Assembly (NCBI RefSeq): GCF_900476375.1
Contig: NZ_UPPP01000057.1
Location: 48,397-112,396 of the forward strand
Length of the DNA: 64,000 nucleotides
From: Allolucifera butyrica
GTDB taxonomy: Bacteria > Bacillota > Negativicutes > Sporomusales > UPPP01
Reading direction: 5' to 3'
The notes under the pieces were generated by a model. It worked only from the letters and a program-made list of their open reading frames with translations, did no database searches and was not told the DNA's origin. Both the position numbers and the translations under genes were made by a program. This document shows, piece after piece, positions 22,952-31,073 of the stretch (position 1 is the stretch's first letter; every line of letters starts with the position of its first letter).

Positions 22952-22987
22952 ATGCCCATAGCCTACTAAAATGTGGTTATGGGCATT
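22952..22987 (+). terminator. Repeat R5, hairpin half only
   Basis: AATGCCCATAGCC pairs with GGTTATGGGCATT (one G-T pair) around TACTAAAATGT, followed by TTC and T-rich sequence. It is the same hairpin as in R2 and R3 but lies 6.5 kb outside the mobile element and lacks the second half. It is well placed to terminate the small gene upstream. Confidence 0.7.
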
Positions 22988-23099
22988 TTCTCTCTGCTTT
23001 ATGAATCAAATGCATTCCTAATAATTATAATGATCTTGGCATAGGTTACACATTATTTCAATACCTATAAATAACAAGTCTTTTTCGAGGAGGATATCT

Positions 23100-23687
23100 G
23101 TGAACCTATCCCCTATGATTCATCAGCTTGGGCTTTCGTTAACGGTAAATCAGTTATGGGTTATTCTTCTTTTTAGAATTTTTCTCGTTCTAGGATTTCT
23201 GCTTAGTGCATGGAAATGGGGTGACTGGGAAAATCAGGAAAAATATTACCCCACAATCTTATTTACAATGACTGTCGATCTGAGCGTAAGTTTTTTAGTT
23301 TACCGTCACAGTTTATGGAACTATCCTCCGGATGCCCTGGTAAAAACCCAGACAGTAGCGGAATTTATCAATTGTTTCTTTATATTAACCGCCACTACTT
23401 TTACCTACCTCTCTAAATTTCCTGCCGGCAATCGTTTATATCAAATTGCTTATATGGTTCTCTGGATTTCAATTTATAGTGGCTTAGAATGGATTGACTC
23501 TCAAGTGATAAAAGGAATTTACTATACAAATGGCTGGTCCTGGTCATCAACGGCTCTTTTTGATTGTATTATGTTTTCGATTCTTAGGCTTCATTATTTA
23601 AAACCTTTTTGGGCCTGGATAATCACTTTTTTAATAACTGCATTTATTTTAGTAGTATTTAATTTTGCTTCGGCAGAAATGAAGTAA
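23100..23687 (+). CDS. Multi-pass membrane protein, CBO0543-type
   Basis: This 195-residue protein starts at a GTG after GAGGAGG. It has five or six hydrophobic segments with aromatic edges, and features of the CBO0543-type membrane proteins of spore-formers: WENQEKYYPTILFTMTVDLS, YRHSLWNYPP, LEWIDSQVIKGIYYTNGWSW. The function is unknown. It stands alone between repeat R5 and a convergent small membrane protein gene. Confidence 0.7.
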   Translation: MNLSPMIHQLGLSLTVNQLWVILLFRIFLVLGFLLSAWKWGDWENQEKYYPTILFTMTVDLSVSFLVYRHSLWNYPPDALVKTQTVAEFINCFFILTATTFTYLSKFPAGNRLYQIAYMVLWISIYSGLEWIDSQVIKGIYYTNGWSWSSTALFDCIMFSILRLHYLKPFWAWIITFLITAFILVVFNFASAEMK

Positions 23688-23749
23688 TTTAAAAAGCCAG
23701 TAAAATAAAAGACCGCCCCGAAGGGCAGCAGATGAGTTTTAGAATAACC

Positions 23750-23923
23750 CTACTGCAGCACGGTAGGGTCTATATAAATCTGATGAGAAATCGTATACCA
23801 AGTAGCAGCGGCAGCCAGTAACATATACACGGCATAGATACCAATTCCGAGAAACTTATTACTATTTTTTTTCTCTTTGTCTGCAAGATCACAATAGCCT
23901 TCATGGGAATAAATCTGGGCCAT
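23750..23923 (-). CDS. 57-residue single-pass membrane protein
   Basis: It starts at the ATG 9 bases behind AAAGGA (in-frame upstream ATGs lack a ribosome site). A polar N-terminus with Cys (MAQIYSHEGYCDLADKEKKN) leads to one transmembrane helix (FLGIGIYAVYMLLAAAATWY) and a short outer tail. No family was recognised. The stop codon lies in a small hairpin, ACCCTAC/GTAGGGT. The 200 bases upstream hold no gene that I can see. Confidence 0.55.
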   Translation of the reverse strand: MAQIYSHEGYCDLADKEKKNSNKFLGIGIYAVYMLLAAAATWYTISHQIYIDPTVLQ

Positions 23924-24146
23924 TACAATCATTCCTTTCATAAACAAAAGTGTATATTTATTTTTATGATAAATATACCATTCCCGATAATCAATGTCAA
24001 TTTACAAAATTACTATAAGCTATACTGAAAAAGGAATACACCCAGCGAAAAATCTGCCGGGTGCGCTCACAATGGATCCTGACATCAATCAATGTGGCCT
24101 GAAAAATCGACTTTGCTGAATCAACCGATAACTATGTTATAGGGTA

Positions 24147-24257
24147 TTAACAACTTGAAGAGAATTCATTGTCAAAACAACAGAAGAACAGCAGCAAAAT
24201 GATTATGATTATGATAAATATCCAACTACCGCCAAAACCGCGACCTCCGAAACCCAT
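24147..24257 (-). CDS. YjcZ-like small membrane protein
   Basis: This 36-residue protein has a glycine-rich start (MGFGGRGFGGSW) followed by a run of Ile, Leu and Phe that spans the membrane, then CCFDNEFSSSC. The design resembles the YjcZ-type small proteins of spore-formers. GAAGGAGG lies before the ATG. Its role is not known; related proteins are often made in the sporulating cell. Confidence 0.6.
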   Translation of the reverse strand: MGFGGRGFGGSWIFIIIIIILLLFFCCFDNEFSSSC

Positions 24258-24369
24258 AGAAATTCCTCCTTCAGTAAGTAATAACTCTCTATACACCATC
24301 TTATGACGGATAAATATATTGGTTACTACTATAAGGGAAAAACCGCTGCGCGGTCTTTTCTGATCCCAC

Positions 24370-24397
24370 AAAAAAACCTGAGGCCAAGAGCCTCAGG
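24370..24397 (-). terminator. Terminator of lepB-rbgA
   Basis: CCTGAGGC (24377-24384) pairs with GCCTCAGG (24390-24397). On the minus strand seven T follow, so it ends the transcript that includes rbgA. Confidence 0.9.
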
Positions 24398-24433
24398 CAA
24401 ACTATTCTTATTGGATATCGGATGGCAAACACG

Positions 24434-25306
24434 CTATTCATTTCCTTGATTTACAGGCTCCGGAGGGTAATCCAGTGTAATCGGGCCTAGCTTACCGGCA
24501 CGAAACTCCTGTAATACAATTTTACCCGCTTTTTCATAATCAATAATGCCGCCGCTGCGCAGGCAACCTCTTTTGGCACCGATCCTTCCCAACAGCTCCC
24601 CGTCGTCAACAGGCAGCGGGACCGAAAGCTGATACCGGGCAAGAAGCCTTTCGCTATGATACTGTTTCAGCCAGGCTAAAAATTGGTGAATCACCTTTTC
24701 CAAATCATATACATCATCATTAATTGCTCCCGTTAAAGCCAATTTGAAAGCTACGTCCGCATCTTCCAGTTTAGGCCATAAAACTCCCGGTGTATCCAGC
24801 AATTCCAGGGTCTTACCGATTCGAATCCACTGTTTGCCACGAGTAACGCCCGGCTTATCTGCCGTCCGGACGGCAGCCGTACCTAATAGCCGGTTAATCA
24901 ACGAAGATTTGCCCACATTCGGAATGCCTAAAATCATGGCCCTTATGGCGCGTCCTTTAATCCCTTTCGCCGCCAGTCTGGCCATCTTATCGCCGCCTAT
25001 TGCCTCTACCCGGCCGACAAGTTCCCGCATTCCCCGGCCCGTAGCCGAATTAAGTTTCACCACCGGCAGTCCTCGACCGGTAAAATATTTTACCCACCGT
25101 TCTGTCCATTCCGGCTCAGCCAAGTCTTCTTTATTCAGTACTAAAATCCGCGGCTTATTCTCAATCACTTCATGAATCATAGGATTGGCGCTGCTGACGG
25201 GAATCCTGGCGTCGAGCAATTCAATGACCACATCGACCAGCTTTAAATGTTCCTTAATCATCCGGTGCGCTTTTGCCATATGCCCGGGAAACCATTGAAT
25301 CTCCAT
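24434..25306 (-). CDS. rbgA: Ribosome biogenesis GTPase RbgA (YlqF)
   Basis: This 290-residue GTPase has its motifs in circularly permuted order: IQWFPGHMAKAHRMI, then G4 (LVLNKEDL), then G1 (GIPNVGKSSLINRLLG), G2 and G3 (LLDTPGVLWPK), and a C-terminal ANTAR-like helical domain. RbgA is needed for late assembly of the large ribosomal subunit. It lies just behind lepB, and the wider neighbourhood (rplS, trmD, rimM, rpsP) is ribosomal. Confidence 0.95.
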   Translation of the reverse strand: MEIQWFPGHMAKAHRMIKEHLKLVDVVIELLDARIPVSSANPMIHEVIENKPRILVLNKEDLAEPEWTERWVKYFTGRGLPVVKLNSATGRGMRELVGRVEAIGGDKMARLAAKGIKGRAIRAMILGIPNVGKSSLINRLLGTAAVRTADKPGVTRGKQWIRIGKTLELLDTPGVLWPKLEDADVAFKLALTGAINDDVYDLEKVIHQFLAWLKQYHSERLLARYQLSVPLPVDDGELLGRIGAKRGCLRSGGIIDYEKAGKIVLQEFRAGKLGPITLDYPPEPVNQGNE

Positions 25307-25335
25307 TCAACTCACTTCCTTATCGTCAATTTATA

Positions 25336-25863
25336 CTAAGGAAGAGTTTTCATATGGTCAAGCGGCCAAAAAACCACCATCGCTTTTCCCTTTACTAAAT
25401 CAAGCGGTACAAAGCCCACATCCGGAAATCGACTGTCTTCCGAGTTATTACGGTTATCCCCCATAACAAAAATCGTCCCTGGCGGAACCGTGGATAGAGG
25501 ATACGAACCACGCATAGGTTCCAAAATATAGGGTTCATTCTGTAATTGCCCATTGACAAATACCCGGCCGTCCTTAATTTCAATTGTATCACCGGCCACG
25601 GCAATCACTCTTTTTATAAAGTCCCGGCTGGGATCGCGCGGATAACGGAAAATCAATACATCTCCACGTTCCGGTGTTTTGAAACGATAAATAAATTTAT
25701 TTACTACCAAGCGTTCGCCGTTAAGTAATGTGGGCCGCATAGAAGGTCCTTCCACCATATATAATTCAACAATAAAGTGGCGAATGAAAAAGGCCAGTAT
25801 AACGGCTATTAAAATCGATATAACCCAATCCTTGATTTCTTCTCCCAGATTTGTGTTGCTCAA
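25336..25863 (-). CDS. lepB: Signal peptidase I
   Basis: This 175-residue membrane protease has an N-terminal transmembrane helix (WVISILIAVILAFFIRHFIV), then box B with the catalytic Ser (VEGPSMRPTL), the Lys box (RDFIKRVIAVAGDTIEI) and box E (VMGDNRNNSEDSR). It removes signal peptides from exported proteins at the outer face of the membrane. The TTG at 25863 has AGGAGGTG 5 bases upstream; the longer frame start at 25890 has none. Confidence 0.95.
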   Translation of the reverse strand: MSNTNLGEEIKDWVISILIAVILAFFIRHFIVELYMVEGPSMRPTLLNGERLVVNKFIYRFKTPERGDVLIFRYPRDPSRDFIKRVIAVAGDTIEIKDGRVFVNGQLQNEPYILEPMRGSYPLSTVPPGTIFVMGDNRNNSEDSRFPDVGFVPLDLVKGKAMVVFWPLDHMKTLP

Positions 25864-25921
25864 TATAACACCTCCTAGATAAAAACTCAATGTTGGCCTG
25901 ATTGCTATTACTGCTCCCTGA

Positions 25922-25966
25922 ATAAACGAAGTAAAATATTTCCTGGAAATATTTTACTTCGTTTAT
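25922..25966. repeat. Perfect 45-base palindrome between rplS and lepB
   Basis: The arms at 25922-25943 and 25945-25966 are perfectly complementary over 22 bases with a single central T. They start with ATAAACGAAG and end at CTTCGTTTAT. The sequence is A+T-rich and not followed by a T run on either strand, so it is not a normal terminator. It lies directly behind the rplS terminator and before lepB. Confidence 0.9.
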
Positions 25967-25971
25967 CGTGA

Positions 25972-25996
25972 AGAAAAGGGACTGTCTACAGTCCCT
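25972..25996 (-). terminator. Terminator of rplS
   Basis: AGGGACTG (25977-25984) pairs with CAGTCCCT (25989-25996) around TCTA. On the minus strand the stem is followed by TTTTCTTC. It ends the rpsP to rplS transcript. Confidence 0.85.
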
Positions 25997-26009
25997 AATT
26001 ATTATGATA

Positions 26010-26351
26010 CTAACGTTTTTCTTTAATACGGGCTGCCTTGCCGGTCAGATTGCGCAAATAGTAAAGCTTAGCCCGGCGGACAACGCCTCTGCGGACAACT
26101 TCAATCTTATCAATGCGTGGTGAATGAACGGGAAAGGTACGCTCCACTCCCACACCATAGGAAATTCTTCTAACAGTAAACGTTTCGCGGACACCGCCAC
26201 TTTGACGTTTAATGACAACTCCTTCAAATACCTGGATCCGCTCACGGCTGCCTTCTACAACCTTAACGTGCACCCGTACGGTATCCCCAGATTGAAATGA
26301 CGGAATATCTTGCCGAAGTTGTTCCTGTTCTAACGCTTTAATAATATCCAT
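26010..26351 (-). CDS. rplS: Ribosomal protein L19
   Basis: This 113-residue protein has the normal length and the L19 pattern: [59 protein letters not shown] and RRAKLYYLR. It sits at the subunit interface of the large subunit. AAGGAGGA precedes the ATG. A 99-base gap separates it from the methyltransferase gene upstream. Confidence 0.98.
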   Translation of the reverse strand: MDIIKALEQEQLRQDIPSFQSGDTVRVHVKVVEGSRERIQVFEGVVIKRQSGGVRETFTVRRISYGVGVERTFPVHSPRIDKIEVVRRGVVRRAKLYYLRNLTGKAARIKEKR

Positions 26352-26450
26352 AATACTTCCTCCTTATACTAGACGTTCATGCTGTTAGGCAGAGGACCGT
26401 CCGTTTTACACGACAGCAATTATATCATAACTTTACCAAAAACACAATTC

Positions 26451-27023
26451 CTATTCCCACCATTTTTCACCAAGCAGGCGGTCTAAAATAATAGCTACGG
26501 CGGCACGAACCGGTAAATGATTATAGTCACTTGGACCATAAATCGGCTCAAGAATATAGTCGAACTTTTCCATAACCGTTTTTTCCATCCCCCAGCCGGT
26601 GCCAAATAGCAATAAACAAGGCCTATTTCCCTGTTCAATCCGTTGACGCATGCTTCCATAGGATACCGTATTGGTAAATTTCCGGGCATCCGTTGTAACA
26701 ATCAACGGATATTGACCTTCCTGCGAACGGATTGTTTCCGCGGCCGCAGTAATATCCGGCAAAATATCAAGGATACGGAAGGCTTCCCGCCGGTCGGGAT
26801 TATACTCGCCGCCATAACCGGCCTGCCAGTAACCCATAATTTCTTTAACTAAATTCACTTGGCTTTCCAGGGGATGAATAATATAATACCGTTTTATACC
26901 ATAAGTACGGGAAGTACGCGCAATATCATGAACATCAAAATTGGTCACCGCCGTGGTGATTACTTCACCATGCTTATTGTATATCGGATAATGTACCAAT
27001 CCCAGGTAAACAGGTACTGCCAT
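26451..27023 (-). CDS. Predicted SPOUT RNA methyltransferase (COG4752 type)
   Basis: This 190-residue protein begins MAVPVYLGLVHYPIYNKHGE and has ITTAVTNFDVHDIARTSRTY, PLIVTTDARKF, LLLFGTGWGM and PIYGPSDYNHLPVRAAVAII, the knot region of SPOUT methyltransferases. Its target in tRNA or rRNA is not known. The ATG at 27023 is 6 bases behind AGGAGG and lies one base past the trmD stop, so it is translated with trmD. Confidence 0.85.
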   Translation of the reverse strand: MAVPVYLGLVHYPIYNKHGEVITTAVTNFDVHDIARTSRTYGIKRYYIIHPLESQVNLVKEIMGYWQAGYGGEYNPDRREAFRILDILPDITAAAETIRSQEGQYPLIVTTDARKFTNTVSYGSMRQRIEQGNRPCLLLFGTGWGMEKTVMEKFDYILEPIYGPSDYNHLPVRAAVAIILDRLLGEKWWE

Positions 27024-27024
27024 G

Positions 27025-27771
27025 CTAGCCTCCTGAAACTTCATTCATTATTTCCGCCAGCAATTTTTCATCATCCGGACTCAGTTCAATATTTTGCAAT
27101 AAATCAGGCCGTCGTATTAGTGTATTTTTTAGAGATTGTTGGCGGCGCCATTTATTAATTCTTGCATGGTCTCCCGACAATAACACTTCGGGTACTTCCC
27201 AGCCGCAAAATTCCCGCGGCCTTGTATATTGCGGATACTCCAAAAGACCATGATAAAATGAATCACCCTCGGCTGCGTCTTCCGCCCCAAGCACACCGGG
27301 AATCATGCGGGCGACGGTATCAACAACCACCATAGCCGGCAGTTCTCCGCCGGTTAAAACGTAATCGCCAATCGAGATTGCCTCATCGGCAAGATGCAGG
27401 CGAACCCGCTCATCAATGCCTTCATAATGACCGCAAATAAAGATAAGCTGCCCGTACCGGGACAATTCCTTAGCCTTATGTTGGCTGAACAAGCTGCCGC
27501 CGGGACACATCAAAATAATCCGCCGCTCTTCTATATTGGTTGTCGTCAGAACATGCTGCACTGCCTGGTAGAGCGGCTCAGGCTTCATTACCATCCCCGA
27601 ACCGCCGCCAAACGGATAATCGTCCACAATATGATGTTTATCGCTTGTAAAATCACGCGGATTCGTTACCTGAATCTGCAACAGTCCGTTGTCCTGGGCC
27701 CGTTTCAGAATACTATGGCCGAAAGGCCCCGCAAACATTTCCGGAAATAAGGACAGGATATCAATACGCAT
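27025..27771 (-). CDS. trmD: tRNA (guanine37-N1)-methyltransferase
   Basis: This 248-residue SPOUT enzyme has MRIDILSLFPEMF, PFGGGSGMVMKPEP, CGHYEGIDERV and SIGDYVLTGGELPAMV, all hallmarks of TrmD, and a C-terminal domain with ARINKWRRQQSL. It makes m1G37 in tRNAs that read C- and G-starting codons, which prevents frameshifts. It follows rimM in the conserved order rpsP-khpA-ylqD-rimM-trmD-rplS. Confidence 0.98.
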   Translation of the reverse strand: MRIDILSLFPEMFAGPFGHSILKRAQDNGLLQIQVTNPRDFTSDKHHIVDDYPFGGGSGMVMKPEPLYQAVQHVLTTTNIEERRIILMCPGGSLFSQHKAKELSRYGQLIFICGHYEGIDERVRLHLADEAISIGDYVLTGGELPAMVVVDTVARMIPGVLGAEDAAEGDSFYHGLLEYPQYTRPREFCGWEVPEVLLSGDHARINKWRRQQSLKNTLIRRPDLLQNIELSPDDEKLLAEIMNEVSGG

Positions 27772-27772
27772 A

Positions 27773-28273
27773 TTATTCCCATTCCTTCTGTAGTTCTACC
27801 ATCATTTGCCCGGCCTTAATATCAATTTTCTTAACTACTTTTTTCAGCGCCGGAACCAGCACCGGCCGTTTATCGGCCTGTTCGACCACATAAACGTCAT
27901 TACTGCCGGTCCGGATAATATCCGTAATGGTGCCCAATTTATCGCCGGCTACGGTATAGACTTTTAACCCGATAATTTCAAATTGATAATAATGCCCCTC
28001 CGGTAAAAGAACCGCATCTTTGCGCTGTACCTGAATCAGTTTGCCCCGTAATCCTTCCACCGCATTCATTGTATCCAGGCCACGGAACCTAAGCAGCACA
28101 AACTGCTTGTGGAAACGTGCGTCTTGAACAGAAAGACTGGTGCCGTCTTCCAAATATACCGTTTTTAAACCGTTGAACCGTTCCGGAAAATCGGTAAGCG
28201 GAATAACACGAACATCACCCCGCACACCGTGCGGGGCAACAATTTTTCCAATCGCAATAAAATTATCAGTCAT
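27773..28273 (-). CDS. rimM: 16S rRNA processing protein RimM
   Basis: This 166-residue protein has the RimM N-terminal domain (IAIGKIVAPHGVRGDVRVIP, LRFRGLDTMNAVEGLRGK) and the PRC-barrel end (GHYYQFEIIGLKVY, VLVPALKKVVKKIDI). It binds ribosomal protein S19 and helps mature the small-subunit head. It starts three bases behind ylqD and ends one base before trmD, so it is in the same operon. Confidence 0.95.
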   Translation of the reverse strand: MTDNFIAIGKIVAPHGVRGDVRVIPLTDFPERFNGLKTVYLEDGTSLSVQDARFHKQFVLLRFRGLDTMNAVEGLRGKLIQVQRKDAVLLPEGHYYQFEIIGLKVYTVAGDKLGTITDIIRTGSNDVYVVEQADKRPVLVPALKKVVKKIDIKAGQMMVELQKEWE

Positions 28274-28276
28274 AAC

Positions 28277-28684
28277 TTAGCTGCGAAATGCCAGTATTTT
28301 GCCGTCTTCCAGCAAAATTTCCATACCCATCAATTTTTGCAAATCATCGCCTACACTTACGGTAATCAGCCGTTCCATCGTTCCTTGAACAATTTCCGCA
28401 CCGATTTCCAGTTGAGCGGTTTCCTTCAGCTTTTCCAGCATATGATTTTTAAAATCCAGACGTTTCTGCTTTTCCGCATCAATTTGCTGCCGTAAAGCAG
28501 TAAGTCCCTGGGCATCCTGCCTGGCCTGTTCGGTCAAAAGGCGCTTACCGTGAAATTCAATTTGCTGCAACTCCATATCGGCCTTTTTTATGGCCTCCTG
28601 AATTTCGGCAGCTAAATGTTTTTTCAACTCTTCCGTCACTTTAGCCTTAATGGTCACCGGACATTTCAGAGTCATACTGTCCAT
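28277..28684 (-). CDS. ylqD: YlqD family protein
   Basis: This 135-residue protein begins MDSMTLKCPVTIKAKVTEEL and has a long charged coiled coil (residues about 18-90) followed by a small beta end: ITVSVGDDLQKLMGMEILLE. This is the YlqD pattern, found between the KH protein and RimM in Firmicutes; its function is unknown. AAGGTGA precedes the ATG. Confidence 0.85.
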   Translation of the reverse strand: MDSMTLKCPVTIKAKVTEELKKHLAAEIQEAIKKADMELQQIEFHGKRLLTEQARQDAQGLTALRQQIDAEKQKRLDFKNHMLEKLKETAQLEIGAEIVQGTMERLITVSVGDDLQKLMGMEILLEDGKILAFRS

Positions 28685-28698
28685 AGTCAGTCACCTTC

Positions 28699-28926
28699 TT
28701 ACACGATTTCAACCATTACTTTTTTATTTTCCCTGGTTGCTGCTGCTTTTACTACTGTTCTTATTGCTTTGGCAATACGGCCTTGTTTACCAATTACCTT
28801 GCCCATATCTTCAGAGGCTACATGCAACTCGTAAACGACGGCATCACTGTCTTCTGACGCTGTAACATTGACTTGCTCCGGATTCTTCACTAAAGCCTTG
28901 GCGATAACCTCGACTAAATCTTTCAT
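28699..28926 (-). CDS. khpA: KH-domain RNA-binding protein KhpA (YlqC)
   Basis: This 75-residue protein is a single KH domain: MKDLVEVIAKALVKNPEQVN, YELHVASEDMGKVIGKQGRI with the GxxG loop (GKQG), then AKAIRTVVKAAA. KhpA acts with KhpB as a small RNA chaperone in Gram-positive bacteria. It is seven bases behind rpsP. Confidence 0.95.
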   Translation of the reverse strand: MKDLVEVIAKALVKNPEQVNVTASEDSDAVVYELHVASEDMGKVIGKQGRIAKAIRTVVKAAATRENKKVMVEIV

Positions 28927-28932
28927 AAGTTA

Positions 28933-29214
28933 TCAAGCCTCTTTCTTAGCGCGCTTAATTTCATCCCATTTTTTCATGATACCCGCTTTGCTGAAAAGCG
29001 TCTTTACAGTATCAGTCGGTTGAGCGCCTTTTTGCAGCCAATCAATTGCTTTTTCTTCATCAATCTTAATCACTGCAGGCTCAGTCGTCGAGTCATAATG
29101 TCCCAGAGACTCAATAAAGCGGCCATCACGCGGCGAACGGGAATCCGCTACTACAACGCGATAAAAAGGGCTTTTTTTGGCTCCCATACGTTTTAAACGA
29201 ATTTTAACTGCCAC
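28933..29214 (-). CDS. rpsP: Ribosomal protein S16
   Basis: This is a 93-residue protein with [39 protein letters not shown] and [18 protein letters not shown]. The GTG at 29214 gives the usual family start ([10 protein letters not shown]) and lies 9 bases behind AGGAGG; the ATG two codons earlier is too near the ribosome site. S16 binds 16S rRNA early in small-subunit assembly. Confidence 0.97.
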   Translation of the reverse strand: MAVKIRLKRMGAKKSPFYRVVVADSRSPRDGRFIESLGHYDSTTEPAVIKIDEEKAIDWLQKGAQPTDTVKTLFSKAGIMKKWDEIKRAKKEA

Positions 29215-29265
29215 AAACATTCACCTCCTTCATAGAATATCCCATTATCATAATTTTATTGCTAA

Positions 29266-30612
29266 CTAGCGCATAAACGGCAACCGGAACCCGCTGTTCT
29301 TCTTACCACTTTTTTTCATTTCCTGCAGCTTTTTCATCATTTTTCTGGCTTCGGTAAATTGTTTAAGCAGCTTATTCACCTCTTGGACACGGGTACCGCT
29401 CCCCAGGGCAATCCGTTTACGACGGCTGCCGTTAATAATCGCAGGGTCCTTGCGTTCCTTTTTCGTCATGGACCGAATAATGGCCTCGATCCGTTTGATT
29501 TCCTTCTCGTCAATCTTCACGTCCTGAAGCTTTTTCAAATTACCCATGCCCGGCAGCATGCCCAGAATTTGGTCCAGAGGCCCCAATTTCCGCACTTGTT
29601 CCATTTGATCCAAAAAGTCATCCAGAGTAAATTCCTCTTTCCGGAATTTTTTCTCCATTTCCTGCGCTTTTTCCAGGTCAATTGCCGTTTGCGCCTTTTC
29701 AATCAGGCTCAATACGTCACCCATACCTAAAATGCGCGAAGCCATCCGGTCGGGATGAAATGGTTCCAGGGCATCCAGTTTTTCACCCATACCCGCAAAC
29801 TTAATCGGGCAGCCGGTTACGGCTTTAATGGATAAAGCGGCGCCGCCCCTGGCATCCCCGTCCAGCTTAGTCAGGATGACACCATCCAGTCCCAGTTGCT
29901 GGTTAAAATTTTCAGCTACGGTAACCGCGTCCTGCCCGGTCATGGAATCTACAACCAGCAAAATTTCATGCGGTTTGACCGCCTGCTTCACCGATTTGAG
30001 CTCCTGCATAAGTTCTTCGTTAATATGAAGACGGCCGGCCGTATCAATAATTACAATATCATTGGCATACGCCAGGGCCCGTTGAATGGCTTTCTGGGCA
30101 ATTGTAACAGGATTCTCCCTATCACCCAGGGAAAAAACGGGAATCTCCAGCTGTTCGCCTAACACTTCCAATTGTTTTATCGCCGCAGGCCGGTATATAT
30201 CGGCAGCAACTAATAGAGGCCGTTTATTTTGCTTTTTCAAGTAATGTGCCAGTTTGCCGGCAGTTGTCGTTTTCCCTGCCCCTTGCAGTCCAACCAGCAT
30301 AACAACGGTCGGCGGTTTCGAGGAAATCGTAATCCGGCTCTGCGTTCCGCCCATAAGATTGGTCAATTCATCATTGACAATCTTAACCACATATTGGCCG
30401 GGAGTCAGACTTTCCATCACTTCCTGCCCGACGGCCCGTTCCTTAATCCTGCTGATAAAATCTTTTACAACTTTAAAATTAACGTCGGCTTCCAACAAGG
30501 CCATACGTACTTCCCGCATTGCCTCATTGACATCCGCCTCCGATAATTTCCCCCGTCCGCGGAGCTTCTTAAAAGTCTGCTGCAGCTTATCGGCTAACCC
30601 CTCAAAAACCAT
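29266..30612 (-). CDS. ffh: Signal recognition particle protein Ffh
   Basis: This 448-residue protein has the N domain, the GTPase G domain (GLQGAGKTTTAGKLAHYL, VDSMTGQDAV, ILTKLDGDARGGAAL) and the methionine-rich M domain (FLDQMEQVRKLG, ILGMLPGMG, RRKRIALGSGT). It binds signal sequences on the ribosome and docks with FtsY. The start lies at ATG 30612, with GTG 30615 as alternative, both behind AAAGGAG, and it overlaps or abuts the ylxM stop. Confidence 0.98.
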   Translation of the reverse strand: MVFEGLADKLQQTFKKLRGRGKLSEADVNEAMREVRMALLEADVNFKVVKDFISRIKERAVGQEVMESLTPGQYVVKIVNDELTNLMGGTQSRITISSKPPTVVMLVGLQGAGKTTTAGKLAHYLKKQNKRPLLVAADIYRPAAIKQLEVLGEQLEIPVFSLGDRENPVTIAQKAIQRALAYANDIVIIDTAGRLHINEELMQELKSVKQAVKPHEILLVVDSMTGQDAVTVAENFNQQLGLDGVILTKLDGDARGGAALSIKAVTGCPIKFAGMGEKLDALEPFHPDRMASRILGMGDVLSLIEKAQTAIDLEKAQEMEKKFRKEEFTLDDFLDQMEQVRKLGPLDQILGMLPGMGNLKKLQDVKIDEKEIKRIEAIIRSMTKKERKDPAIINGSRRKRIALGSGTRVQEVNKLLKQFTEARKMMKKLQEMKKSGKKNSGFRLPFMR

Positions 30613-30614
30613 CA

Positions 30615-30974
30615 CTACAACTCCTTTGGGAAATTTAGCAAAAGGCCAATTTGATGTATGGATTCTTGAATCTCAGGCCGTTGACGCATCTCGTCCGGCA
30701 GGGAGCAAAGCAATTCATGGACCTTTTTCATCACTTGCTGGTCTTGCTGATGGCGCTGCACCAGCTTCAGCTTGCTTTCATGCTCCTCCAGAATTTGTTC
30801 GGCCCGCCGGATAATATCATGCACAGCTTGCCGTGACACCGAAAACTCAGCCGCAATCTCCGATAAGGATAAATCATGGAGATAATGCATTTCCAGACAT
30901 TGTTGCTGCTTTTCGGTCAATAAAGCACCGTAGTAATCATAAAGTAAGCCTACCCGCAAAACTTTGTCCAGCAC
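30615..30974 (-). CDS. ylxM: YlxM family helix-turn-helix protein
   Basis: This is 119 residues from a GTG at 30974, 5 bases behind AGGTGA; this start gives the family beginning LDKVLRVGLLYDYYGALLTE. The rest, QCLEMHYLHDLSLSEIAAEF and SRQAVHDIIRRAEQILEEHE, is a sigma-70 region 4-like helix-turn-helix. YlxM is linked genetically to the SRP pathway. It is co-transcribed with ffh from the promoter at 31039-31067. Confidence 0.93.
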   Translation of the reverse strand: MLDKVLRVGLLYDYYGALLTEKQQQCLEMHYLHDLSLSEIAAEFSVSRQAVHDIIRRAEQILEEHESKLKLVQRHQQDQQVMKKVHELLCSLPDEMRQRPEIQESIHQIGLLLNFPKEL

Positions 30975-31008
30975 AACTGTCACCTGGCTTAAAATCAATA
31001 ACTTAAAA

Positions 31009-31036
31009 TGCTGACAAGTAAATATACTTGTCAGCA
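31009..31036. promoter_or_regulatory. Palindrome at the ylxM-ffh transcription start
   Basis: TGCTGACAAGTA (31009-31020) and TACTTGTCAGCA (31025-31036) form a perfect 12-base inverted repeat with a 4-base loop. It covers the predicted start site, where a repressor could act, and could also form a leader hairpin or a weak ftsY terminator. A further copy of one arm (ACTTGTCAGC, 31076-31085) covers the end of ftsY, upstream of the -35 box. Confidence 0.7.
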
Positions 31037-31038
31037 TA

Positions 31039-31067
31039 ATTTTACAAGGTCCTGTTTTATTTGTCAA
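31039..31067 (-). promoter_or_regulatory. Promoter of ylxM-ffh
   Basis: On the minus strand TTGACA (31062-31067) and TAAAAT (31039-31044) are separated by exactly 17 bases. It lies just behind ftsY and starts transcription about 60 bases before ylxM, inside a palindrome. Confidence 0.85.
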
Positions 31068-31073
31068 GCCTAT

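Noticed and set aside
30975..31067. N-terminal extension of YlxM by 31 residues.
   Set aside because: The extension covers the promoter and palindrome, and the family start lies at the GTG 30974 with its own ribosome site.
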